64,000 nt of DNA from Flavobacteriales bacterium (GTDB lineage: Bacteria > Bacteroidota > Bacteroidia > Flavobacteriales_F > PHOS-HE28), in NCBI GenBank assembly GCA_016710965.1, contig JADJTW010000031.1:496001-560000 (forward strand), given 5' to 3'. A model generated the notes under the pieces. The model had not been told where the DNA came from. It did not search any database and was given only the letters and a program-made list of their open reading frames with translations. A program made the translations under genes and the position numbers. Below are positions 52,955 through 61,600 of this stretch, in pieces (the stretch's first letter is position 1; every line of letters begins with the position of its first letter).

Positions 52955-54130
52955 ATGCGCCCTCATACTTCAAACCTACTGGACCACTGCAACAAACCTG
53001 GCCTCTGTCTGCCATTGGCCATCTGCTTCGCGAGCCTCTTCAGTGCCTGCTCTTCACCCGAGGGCGCACCTGACGCTGGCGACCCACTAGCGTCGGAAAC
53101 AACAGTCCGTCTCAGCGAGGCGCAACTGGCGAACGCCAGCATCGCTACAGGCCATGTCGAACGCCGCTCGCTCGGTGCCATGCTCCCCGTTCAGGGCGTG
53201 GTGGATGTCCCGCCGCAGAACCTCGTGAGCGTAAGCGCGCCATTGGGCGGGTACATACGCACCACAGACCTGCTCCCCGGCATGGAGGTGCAAAAGGGAC
53301 AGACACTGGCCGTGCTCGAGGATCCGCGATTCATCCAGATGCAACAGGACTATCTGGTGACTGCCGGCAAAGTGACCATGCTCACGCAGGACTTCGAGCG
53401 CCAGAAAGCCCTTAATGCCAACAAGACCACTAGCGACAAGGTGTTCCAGGAAGCGACTGCGGAGCTGAACACGCAAACCGTGACCCTGCGGTCTCTCGCG
53501 GAACAACTGCGGTTGATCGGGGTGGATCCAGCGTCGCTGACGGCTGACAACATCTCACGCAGCGTGGCCTTGCGCTCGCCCATCCACGGCTGGGTGGCCC
53601 AGGTTCGAGTGAACATCGGCCGATACGTGCAGCCCACGGATGTGCTCTTCGAACTGGTGGACCCCAAGGACATCCATCTCGCGCTCACCGTGTTCGAGAA
53701 GGACCTTTCCTTGGTGAAGGTGGGCCAGGAGGTGCATGCTCGCCCAACAGCGCGACCCGAGGAAGAGTACGAGGCGGAGGTGATCCTCGTAGGCCGAAGC
53801 CTCGATGCCGATCGCAGTGCCATCGTTCATTGCCACTTCACCAAGGCACCGAAGGACCTTGTCCCGGGCATGGCCATGAGCGCCACACTGGAAAGCCGTA
53901 CGGACACCGTGTGGTGCGTACCCGAGGAAGCCGTGGTGCGGAGCGGAGCGGGCGAAGCCGTATTCACCGCGAATGCGGATGGCAGCTACACGATGGTGAC
54001 CGTGACCACCGCAGCGAACGAATACGGATACTACGAGCTGGTGGAGCCTGCTGCCGAACTGCGCGAGCGACCCATCGTGGTGCAGGGCGCCTACAGCTTG
54101 CTATCCGTACTCAAGAACGCGGGCGAATGA
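52955..54130 (+). CDS. RND efflux periplasmic adaptor (CzcB-like lipoprotein)
   Basis: A 391-residue membrane fusion protein with a lipobox (SLFSACSS), so it is probably lipid anchored. The order is typical: a beta-barrel/lipoyl half (VSVSAPLGGYIRTTDLLPGMEVQKGQTLAVLEDPRF), an alpha-hairpin (about residues 130-185) with QDFERQKALNANKTTSDKVFQEA, then the second lipoyl half (RSPIHGWVAQVRVNIGRYV) and the C-terminal domain. It links the pump and the outer-membrane factor encoded just upstream as one chain. No His-rich metal-binding N-terminus is seen. Confidence 0.92.
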   Translation: MRPHTSNLLDHCNKPGLCLPLAICFASLFSACSSPEGAPDAGDPLASETTVRLSEAQLANASIATGHVERRSLGAMLPVQGVVDVPPQNLVSVSAPLGGYIRTTDLLPGMEVQKGQTLAVLEDPRFIQMQQDYLVTAGKVTMLTQDFERQKALNANKTTSDKVFQEATAELNTQTVTLRSLAEQLRLIGVDPASLTADNISRSVALRSPIHGWVAQVRVNIGRYVQPTDVLFELVDPKDIHLALTVFEKDLSLVKVGQEVHARPTARPEEEYEAEVILVGRSLDADRSAIVHCHFTKAPKDLVPGMAMSATLESRTDTVWCVPEEAVVRSGAGEAVFTANADGSYTMVTVTTAANEYGYYELVEPAAELRERPIVVQGAYSLLSVLKNAGE

Positions 54131-54163
54131 GGCTGGCCCCTCACCGGGGAAGACCGGGGACGA

Positions 54164-54952
54164 TCACTTCACGAGGCGACCGCCTTCGAGGAGGATGTCA
54201 TACTTGTAGCCAGCTCCGAAGTCCTTGTTCAACACCACGGTGCCGATGATGGTCACGGTTTGACCTTCCGCCACCGGGGCATCCGTGGTGATCACAAGCT
54301 CGGGATCGCCTTTGCTCTTATCCTTCACATGGATCCAATTGCGGCCCATGATATTGGGGTTCACTTTGGTGCAGGTGCCGCTCACTTGGATGGTCTTGCC
54401 TCCGTACTTCTTGGGGTCCGCGAAGAGGTCCGCGATCTTGGTGGAGCCAGGCACGTCCACGGTGGGTAAAGGCGCGGTCGCGGAAGGCATCGGCGACGCG
54501 CTGGGAGCGGCGCTCACGCCCCCCATGCTACTACCGTGGTCGGAAGGAACAAGCTGCGAGATGAGATACAACTTGTCGAACGTGCGGTCGTATTCCTTGC
54601 TCACGAAGGCAGTCTTCAACAAGCCTCCTCGATAGAAGTAGCTGCGGCCTACCGTGATCTCCTGCAGCGTGGTTGCGATCCAGAATTCGTCCCCGCCCTC
54701 CTTCACGCGCACGTACACATACTTGCTTGTGGGCAGCGACTCCAGGGCTACAACAGTGTGCAGGTCCTTCTCGGCAGCGGGGTCCACCGCACCAGCAGGA
54801 GCTTGCGATCCGCCGCCTGAAAAGATCCCTGTGGACGGTTGCGCGCCAGGGCTCCCGTCATCCGCAGGTATCTCTTTCGGACCGCTGTCGCATCCTGCGA
54901 TCAGCGCAGCAACAGCGCAGCCAACGAATGTGGTCGTGATGTTCTTCTTCAT
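54164..54952 (-). CDS. OB-fold lipoprotein of the multihaem cytochrome cluster
   Basis: A 262-residue lipoprotein (lipobox LIAGCDSG). After a Gly/Ser/Pro-rich linker, two small beta domains follow: residues 65-130 (SKYVYVRVKEGGDEFWIATT through GRSYFYRGG to RTFDKLYLISQ) and, after a second linker, residues 175-262 (GKTIQVSGTCTKVNPNIMGRNWIHVKD through GQTVTIIGTVVLNKDFGAGYKY), an OB-fold. I recall proteins of this type near bacterial multihaem cytochromes. It is coupled to the beta-barrel gene by ATGA and is the last gene of the minus-strand cluster. It has no CxxCH motif. A possible role is outer-membrane attachment or assembly of the conduit (inference). Confidence 0.72.
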   Translation of the reverse strand: MKKNITTTFVGCAVAALIAGCDSGPKEIPADDGSPGAQPSTGIFSGGGSQAPAGAVDPAAEKDLHTVVALESLPTSKYVYVRVKEGGDEFWIATTLQEITVGRSYFYRGGLLKTAFVSKEYDRTFDKLYLISQLVPSDHGSSMGGVSAAPSASPMPSATAPLPTVDVPGSTKIADLFADPKKYGGKTIQVSGTCTKVNPNIMGRNWIHVKDKSKGDPELVITTDAPVAEGQTVTIIGTVVLNKDFGAGYKYDILLEGGRLVK

Positions 54953-56550
54953 TTTCTCTTCTTGCTATCGAAGCGTTTCGTAAGGCTCATGTTGCATCGG
55001 TAGTTCCGCTCCTCAGCAATGGTCGACATCTCGCCCAGCACGGTGAAAGTAAGCGTGCGGGCCAGGATCAACTGAAGGTCCGCACCATAGTATCGCTGCG
55101 AGGCGCGAGCCGCAAGGGATGAGCCATCCGTCCGGTTCGCATAGACATATTCGACCAGGCGGTAGTACAGGCTCATGCTCAGATGCCGCGGTATGAGCGT
55201 GCGCGTGTGCCGGAAGGACACGACATCGCTACGTACGTAATTGGACGTGTTGCGATTGGCCTGCACTGTCCAGCGACCCACGCCATCGGGGTCCATGTTG
55301 AAGTTGAGGAAGCCGGCGATGTTATCCGAGGCGTTGGCGCCATCCGCTTGGAACCGCCTGCTGTATGCAACACCCAGGCCCAGGGTCTTCGTTGGTCGCA
55401 CATTCAGGCGAAACCGGGCACCCTGGCGAGCGTCGTCATCGTCGAGAAGGATTTCCACATCGTTCCGGAACGTCTCGAAGTAAACCACCCTGCGGCGGCT
55501 GTCATACGAGGCGAACACATCCACCTTGCGGCTGAACCGATAGCGGGAAGAGATGAAAAAGTTGGTCAGTCGCACGCCATTGCCTAACGTACTGTACAGG
55601 TCCAGCTCGCCGGAGGAGAAGATGTTGAGGTTGCCGTTGAAGGTGCTGGAATGCTGGAGGTACGCATAGCGCCGGTCCACCATTCCGTTGTTCGTCTGCT
55701 GCATCAAGCCCACCGTGGATCGCGAATTGACGGCTACGGAATTCACTTGCGCACCGAGATACGCGCCGTACTCCAATAGGTCCGCGTTGAAGCCGTAGGT
55801 GTAGATGTCGGGGCGGAAACCCGCGATCGCTCCGGCGAAAAGCGCCCCGAACCGTCGTTCTGCCTGCAACCCATCGATGGCGCCGAGCGAGGAGGCACTG
55901 TTGTTGATCTTCCTGCCCAGTGCCAGGGTGGTGTTCGAATCGGGTGCATAGCTAACGGCCAGGTTGTACACGTTGAAGAACTCGGTGCGCTGGGGATGCT
56001 TGTCCAGGTTGGCGGGGTACAACTTCCGGTAGTTCAAGTAGGTTTCTGCGGAGAACTTCGAGTTGCTGATGTTGTCGGCATCAAGGGAGAAGCGGTACAT
56101 CGTACGATGATCGTTCTCCCGCGACGAGGGCATTGTGCTATACGTGGCGGCTGATAGCCGACCGCGGATCCGCTCACCCCTGCTGCCCAGGGTATCCTCC
56201 CCCGCTGGCTTGGGGGGAGCGCGCCTCCCTTGACGAATACCGGCTGGCTTGGCTTCGACAGGATGCAGTGTCCTTGTCTGCACATGGTCTCCCTTCTCGA
56301 ATTTGCACCCGGCCACAATTGTGCAAACACACGAGGTGGACGACAAGCTGCTCACGACCAGACAGGGAGCAGCTACCCCATCCTTAACGAGTTCAAGCGT
56401 ATCCTTCACCGCAATGCCATCTGTGCGCTCGAACTTCACGTAAACGTGCTGGCTGGTGATGAATGTGACCTCACCGGGAACCACATTCTGTGCGGCTGCC
56501 ACGGTGGACAACAGCAACAGAGGCAGGAAACCGATGCGGTGGTTCACCAT
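54949..56550 (-). CDS. Outer-membrane beta-barrel protein of the multihaem cytochrome cluster
   Basis: A 533-residue protein with a signal peptide (MVNHRIGFLPLLLLSTVAAAQ). Residues 25-95 form a small beta domain (GEVTFITSQHVYVKFERTDGIAVKDTLEL) that includes a Cys cluster (CLVVSSLSSTSCVCTIVAGC). From about residue 145 to the end, alternating aromatic/polar strands (FSLDADNISNSKFSAETYLNYRK and TLGLGVAYSRRFQ) suggest a barrel of about 20 or more strands, ending RCNMSLTKRF. There is no CxxCH. The stop overlaps the lipoprotein start, and only 4 bases separate it from the 25-haem cytochrome stop. By analogy with MtrB/PioB-type porins it may house a cytochrome, but I see no sequence similarity to those. 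Confidence 0.78.
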   Translation of the reverse strand: MVNHRIGFLPLLLLSTVAAAQNVVPGEVTFITSQHVYVKFERTDGIAVKDTLELVKDGVAAPCLVVSSLSSTSCVCTIVAGCKFEKGDHVQTRTLHPVEAKPAGIRQGRRAPPKPAGEDTLGSRGERIRGRLSAATYSTMPSSRENDHRTMYRFSLDADNISNSKFSAETYLNYRKLYPANLDKHPQRTEFFNVYNLAVSYAPDSNTTLALGRKINNSASSLGAIDGLQAERRFGALFAGAIAGFRPDIYTYGFNADLLEYGAYLGAQVNSVAVNSRSTVGLMQQTNNGMVDRRYAYLQHSSTFNGNLNIFSSGELDLYSTLGNGVRLTNFFISSRYRFSRKVDVFASYDSRRRVVYFETFRNDVEILLDDDDARQGARFRLNVRPTKTLGLGVAYSRRFQADGANASDNIAGFLNFNMDPDGVGRWTVQANRNTSNYVRSDVVSFRHTRTLIPRHLSMSLYYRLVEYVYANRTDGSSLAARASQRYYGADLQLILARTLTFTVLGEMSTIAEERNYRCNMSLTKRFDSKKRK

Positions 56551-56554
56551 GGGG

Positions 56555-58477
56555 TCAGTTGCCGTTCGGGTGACAGTTGAAGCACGCGTTGCTGTTGTAT
56601 GAATACCCGGAAACTCCATCGTGGTCGTTGTTCACCGAGTTCTGATTATCGTGCTCGTGGCAATCGATGCAGGTGAACACGCTGTAGTCCGTGGGGTTGT
56701 TATGGCAATCCGCGCAAGTGTTCCACTCCCCATTGTGGTTCCCACTGTAGATGGGGAAGTACTGGTCATCGTGGTCGAAGGTGGAGGGCTCCCAACCGTT
56801 CTCATTGTGGCATTGGGCGCAGTCCGTGGGGAACTGTGCGGAAGCGTGGTTCGGGCTATTGGTGGAGTTGTAGTCCGGCATGTGGCACGCGCTGCAAGCC
56901 GTAGGAGTGCCAGCGTAGCCGCTGGCGTGGCACTCGATGCAAGCGGTGGTGGTGTGCGCACCATGCAGCGGGAAGCCGGTGGTGTTATGATCGAAGGTGG
57001 CGTTGCCCCAAGCAGTCTCGTCATGGCAGGCTGCGCAATCGGTGCTGAAGCCTGAGGCCGCGTGGTTCGGGTCCGTGGTGCTGTTGTAATCCGACATGTG
57101 GCAGGCGCTGCAAGCAGTAGGTGTTCCTGCATATCCGTTCGCATGGCACTCTATGCATGCCGTGGTAGTGTGCGTGCCGTGCAAGGGGAAGTCCGTGTTG
57201 TTGTGATCGAACGTGGCATTGCCCCATGCGGTCTCGTCGTGGCACATGGCGCAATCGGTGCTGAAGCCTGAGGCCGCATGGTTCGGGTCCGTGGTGCTGT
57301 TGTAATCCGACATGTGGCAGGCGCTGCAAGCAGTAGGTGTTCCTGCATATCCGTTCGCATGGCACTCTATGCATGCCGTGGTAGTGTGCGTGCCGTGCAA
57401 CGGGAAGTCCGTGTTGTTGTGATCGAACGTGGCATTGCCCCATGCGGTCTCGTCGTGGCACATGGCGCAATCGGTACTGAAGCCTGAGGCCGCGTGGTTC
57501 GGGTCCGTGGTGCTGTTGTAGTCGGACATGTGGCAGGCGCTGCAGGCAGTCGGCGTACCGGCATATCCGTTCGCATGGCACTCTATGCATGCCGTGGTAG
57601 TGTGCGTGCCGTGCAGCGGGAAATCGGTGATGTTGTGGTCGAATGATGCCGTCCAACCAGGTCCTGTGGTGTGGCAGCTTGCGCAGTCGGTCGAGAAGCC
57701 AGCGGATTGGTGGTTCGGGTCCGTGGTGCCGTTGTACTCCGGCATATGGCAGCTGGAGCACTCCGGGGAGGCATCAGCGAAGTTGCCTGTTGTATGGCAA
57801 CGGGCGCAGTCCTGGATGTCGTGGCCGCCGGTCAGCGGAAAGAAGTCGTGGTTCGCGAACTGTGTGCCCCAGCCTGTGCCCATCGGATCATGGCACTGGA
57901 TGCAGTCCGTAGAGAATCCCGCGCCGGTGTGGTTCGGGAAAGTGGTGGCTTGGAATTCATCAAGGTGGCAATTGATGCAGTCGTTCCCCACACGTGCGAA
58001 GGCCAGGGTATTGTCGGAGAGGTGGCAGTCCACGCAGCTCAGATTGCTGTGCGCACCAATGAGGGCGAACCCGTTCTGTTCATGCAATTCAGGAATATCA
58101 TCCACCAGCCACGTTTGAGGTGTATGGCATCGTGCGCAATCGTTGCCCACGGTCATCGCGTGAACATCGGTGTGGCAGGAGATGCAATCCGTCGGGATCG
58201 GTGTGTCGAACAGCATGGAGCCATGACAGGAGCGGCAATCCACCTGTGCATGCACACCAACCAACGGGAGTGCTGTGGTATCATGATCGAAGCCCAGGGG
58301 ATCGCGCATCACGACCCAACTGTCCGGAACGTGGCAGGCCGAGCAATCGATCTTGAAATCCACCCCGTGAGGTGACTGGCCAAGCACTCGGGTGGACAAT
58401 GAAAGGTGAGCGATCGATGCACACAGTATCCCCGCCCGGAAACATGATCCGAGAAAGCGAGAAAGACCCGTGCGCAT
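56555..58477 (-). CDS. 25-haem cytochrome c with tandem trihaem units
   Basis: About 640 residues with an N-terminal export signal. The longer in-frame start at 58516 and one at 58492 are alternatives. The mature protein has 25 CxxCH motifs. The first ten are irregular. The next twelve fall in four near-identical units of 72 residues, each reading CIECH, CSACH and CAxCH, with further conserved His in FDH, GTH/GAH and NH. Three motifs (CADCH, CIDCH, CFNCH) close the protein, ending NCHPNGN. All hemes can be bis-His. It is paralogous to the giant cytochrome upstream and 4 bases from the beta-barrel gene. Substrate and topology are unknown. Confidence 0.92.
   Translation of the reverse strand: MRTGLSRFLGSCFRAGILCASIAHLSLSTRVLGQSPHGVDFKIDCSACHVPDSWVVMRDPLGFDHDTTALPLVGVHAQVDCRSCHGSMLFDTPIPTDCISCHTDVHAMTVGNDCARCHTPQTWLVDDIPELHEQNGFALIGAHSNLSCVDCHLSDNTLAFARVGNDCINCHLDEFQATTFPNHTGAGFSTDCIQCHDPMGTGWGTQFANHDFFPLTGGHDIQDCARCHTTGNFADASPECSSCHMPEYNGTTDPNHQSAGFSTDCASCHTTGPGWTASFDHNITDFPLHGTHTTTACIECHANGYAGTPTACSACHMSDYNSTTDPNHAASGFSTDCAMCHDETAWGNATFDHNNTDFPLHGTHTTTACIECHANGYAGTPTACSACHMSDYNSTTDPNHAASGFSTDCAMCHDETAWGNATFDHNNTDFPLHGTHTTTACIECHANGYAGTPTACSACHMSDYNSTTDPNHAASGFSTDCAACHDETAWGNATFDHNTTGFPLHGAHTTTACIECHASGYAGTPTACSACHMPDYNSTNSPNHASAQFPTDCAQCHNENGWEPSTFDHDDQYFPIYSGNHNGEWNTCADCHNNPTDYSVFTCIDCHEHDNQNSVNNDHDGVSGYSYNSNACFNCHPNGN
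56778..57641 (-). repeat. Four tandem 216-bp repeats in the 25-haem cytochrome gene
   Basis: The TGGCACTC-type sequences encoding CIECH recur at 56928, 57144 and then every 216 bases. The two central copies are almost identical in DNA including third codon positions, indicating recent duplication or gene conversion. Each unit encodes three haem motifs. Confidence 0.88.
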
Positions 58478-58627
58478 TGGCTTCGAACTCATTGGGAGAA
58501 TGGTCCTTCTGACCAAACTTGTATACGAAGGAGCGACGATCCAGTTGGGAATTCATCCGATATCGGACGAGATGGGTCAAATGAGCCACGAACCGGGTAT
58601 CCGATAGGTCCAGATCGAAGTGGAACC
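58478..58627. other. Spacer between the two multihaem cytochrome genes
   Basis: About 150 bases without a gene. It contains a 12-bp palindrome TCCGATATCGGA (58556-58567). On the minus strand a TATACAAGTTTGG stretch is a weak promoter candidate for the 25-haem gene. No terminator is apparent, so read-through from the giant gene is possible. Confidence 0.45.
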
Positions 58628-61600
58628 TCAGTTCCCATTGGGGTGACAGTTATAGCACGCGGTACTGTTGTATGAATATCCGGACACTCCATTGTGGTCG
58701 TTGTTCACGGAATTCTGGTTGTCATGCTCATGGCAATCGATGCAACTGAACGTACTGAAATCGCCGGGGGTCGTATGGCATTCCACGCACGTATTCCATT
58801 CACCGTTGTGGTTTCCGCTGTAGATCCGGAAATACTGCGAATCATGATTGAAAGTTGAAGGATCCCAAGCGGAGGTCGTGTGACATTGCGCACAATCCGT
58901 TGGATATCCCTCCCCGGCATGGTTCGGGTTCGAGGCGCTGTTGTAATCCCCCATGTGGCAAGCGTTGCACTCGGTCGGGGTACCCGCATAACCGTTCGTA
59001 TGGCATTGGTTGCAGCTGGCATTCACGTGTTGGCCGGTCAGCGGGAATCCGGTGTCGTCATGGTCAAAGGTGGCTGGCGTCCATGCCACAGAACCATGAC
59101 ATTGCGCACAATCCGTCGGAAATCCTGACTGGGCATGGTTCGGCGATGTGGTCGAATTGTAATCGGCGATGTGGCAGGATGCGCAATCCGTTGGCGTTCC
59201 GGCAAAGCCGTTCGCGTGGCACTGCATGCAATCCACTGTGGTGTGTGAGCCCACCAGTGGGAAGTTCGTGCTGTTGTGGTCGAACGTTGCGTTGTTCCAC
59301 GCACTTTCATCATGGCACATCGCGCAGTCCGTGGGGAACCCGGCTGCCGCATGGTTCGGGTTGGCGGCAGTTCCATAATCCAACATGTGGCACGCCTCGC
59401 AGGTGTTCGGGGTGTTGGCATAGCCCGCGCTGTGGCACTGGTTGCAGTTCACGTTCTGGTGAGAGCCGTTCAGCGCGAAGCCCGTTGCCGCTGTGTGGTC
59501 GAACGATGATGGCGTCCACCCATCAGCCGTGTGGCATTGCGTGCAGTCCGTACTGAAGTTCGCCTGGGTGTGGTTCGGTTCCACCGTGCCGGTGTAGTCC
59601 GTCATGTGGCACGCGTCGCAGTTCGTGGGCGTGTTCGTGTAGCCCGCCGCGTGGCACTCGATGCAGTTCACTCCCACGTGCATCCCCGTCAGCGGGAAGC
59701 TCGTCGTGTTGTGGTCGAACGTCGCGTTGCCCCAGCTGCCCTCATCGTGGCATCGCGAGTCCGTGGGGAAGCCCGTAGTGGTTGGTGTGGTGGCGTTGTA
59801 GTGGTGCGCCGGGGGGGGGGGGCATTGGGGTCCGTCGAGTTCCCGGCGTGGTTGGGCTCCACCGTGCCGGTGTAGTCCGTCAGGTGGCCGCGTCGCAGTT
59901 CGTGGGCGTGTTCGTGTAGCCCGCCGCGTGGCACTCGATGCAGTTCACTCCCACGTGCATCCCCGTCAGCGGGAAGCTCGTGCTGTTGTGGTCGAACGTC
60001 GCGTTGCCCCAGCTGCCCTCATCGTGGCACATCGCGCAGTCCGTGGGGAAGCCCGCCGTCACGTGGTTCGGATCGGTGGTGGCGTTGTAGTCCGCCAGGT
60101 GGCACGCCTCGCAGGTGTTCGGCGTGTTGGCATAGCCCGCAGCATGGCACTGGTTGCAGTTCACGTTCTGGTGAGAACCGTTCAAGGCGAAGCCGGTGCT
60201 TGCCGTGTGATCGAAGCTGCTCGGCGTCCATCCATCAGCGGTGTGGCATTGCGTGCAGTCCGTGCTGAAGTTCGCCTGCGTGTGGTTGGGCTCCACCGTG
60301 CCGTTGTAGTCCGTCAGGTGGCACGCGTCGCAGTTCGTGGGCGTGTTCGTGTAGCCTGCAGCATGGCACTCGATGCAGTTCACGTTGGTGTGCATCCCGG
60401 TCAACGGGAAGCTCGTGGTGTTGTGGTCGAACGTCGCATTGCCCCAGCTGCCCTCATCGTGGCACATCGCGCAGTCCGTGGGGAAGCCCGCCGCTACGTG
60501 GTTCGGATCCGTCGTCGCGTTGTAGTCCGTCAGGTGGCAGGCCTCGCAGGTGTTCGGCGTGTTGGCATAGCCCGCAGCTGTGGCACTGGTTGCAGTTCAC
60601 GTTCTGGTGAGAACCGTTCAAGGCGAAGCCGGTCGCCGCCGTGTGATCGAAGCTGCTCGGCGTCCATCCATCAGCGGTGTGGCATTGCGTGCAGTCCGTG
60701 CTGAGGTTCGCCTGCGCGTGGTTGGGCTCCACCGTGCCGTGGTAGTCCGTCAGGTGGCACGCGTGGCAGTTCGTGGGCGTGTTCGTGTAGCCCGCCGCGT
60801 GGCACTCGATGCAGTTCACGCTGGCGTGCATCCCCGTCAGCGGGAAGCTCGTCGTGTTGTGGTCGAACGTCGCGTTGCCCCAGCTGCCCTCATCGTGGCA
60901 CATCGCGCAGTCCGTGGGGAAGCCCGCCGCCACGTGGTTCGGATCCGTTGCCGCGTTGTAGTCCGTCAGGTGGCACGCCTCGCAGGTGTTGGGCGTGTTA
61001 GCGTAACCGGTAGCATGGCACTGGTTGCAGTTCACGTTCTGGTGAGAACCGTTCAGCGCGAAGCCCGTCGCTTGAGGTGTGATCGAAGCTGCTCGGCGTC
61101 CATCCATCAGCGGTGTGGCATTGCGTGCAGTCCGTGCTGAAGTTCGCCTGCGTGTGGTTGGGCTCCACCGTGCCGTTGTAGTCCGTCAGGTGGCACGCGT
61201 CGCAGTTCGTGGGCGTGTTCGTGTAGCCCGCAGCGTGGCACTCGATGCAGTTCACGCTGGTGTGCATCCCCGTCAGCGGGAAGCTCGTGGTGCTGTGATC
61301 GAAGGTGGCGTTGCCCCAGCTGCCCTCATCGTGGCACATCGCGCAGTCCGTGGGGAAGCCCGCCGTCACGTGGTTCGGATCGGTCGTCGCGTTGTAGTCC
61401 GTCAGGTGGCACGCCTCGCAGGTGTTCGGGGTGTTGGCATAGCCCGCAGCATGGCACTGGTTGCAGTTCAGGTTGGCGTGGCTGCCGTTCAGCGCGAAGC
61501 CCGTGCTTGCCGTGTGATCGAAGCTGCTCGGCGTCCATCCATCAGCGGTGTGGCATTGCGTGCAGTCCGTGCTGAAGTTCGCCTGCGCGTGGTTGGGCTC

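Noticed and set aside
54131..54163. A hairpin between the convergent adaptor and lipoprotein genes
   Set aside because: The complementary CCCC/GGGG stretches are short and can pair in several ways, and no T-run follows on either strand.
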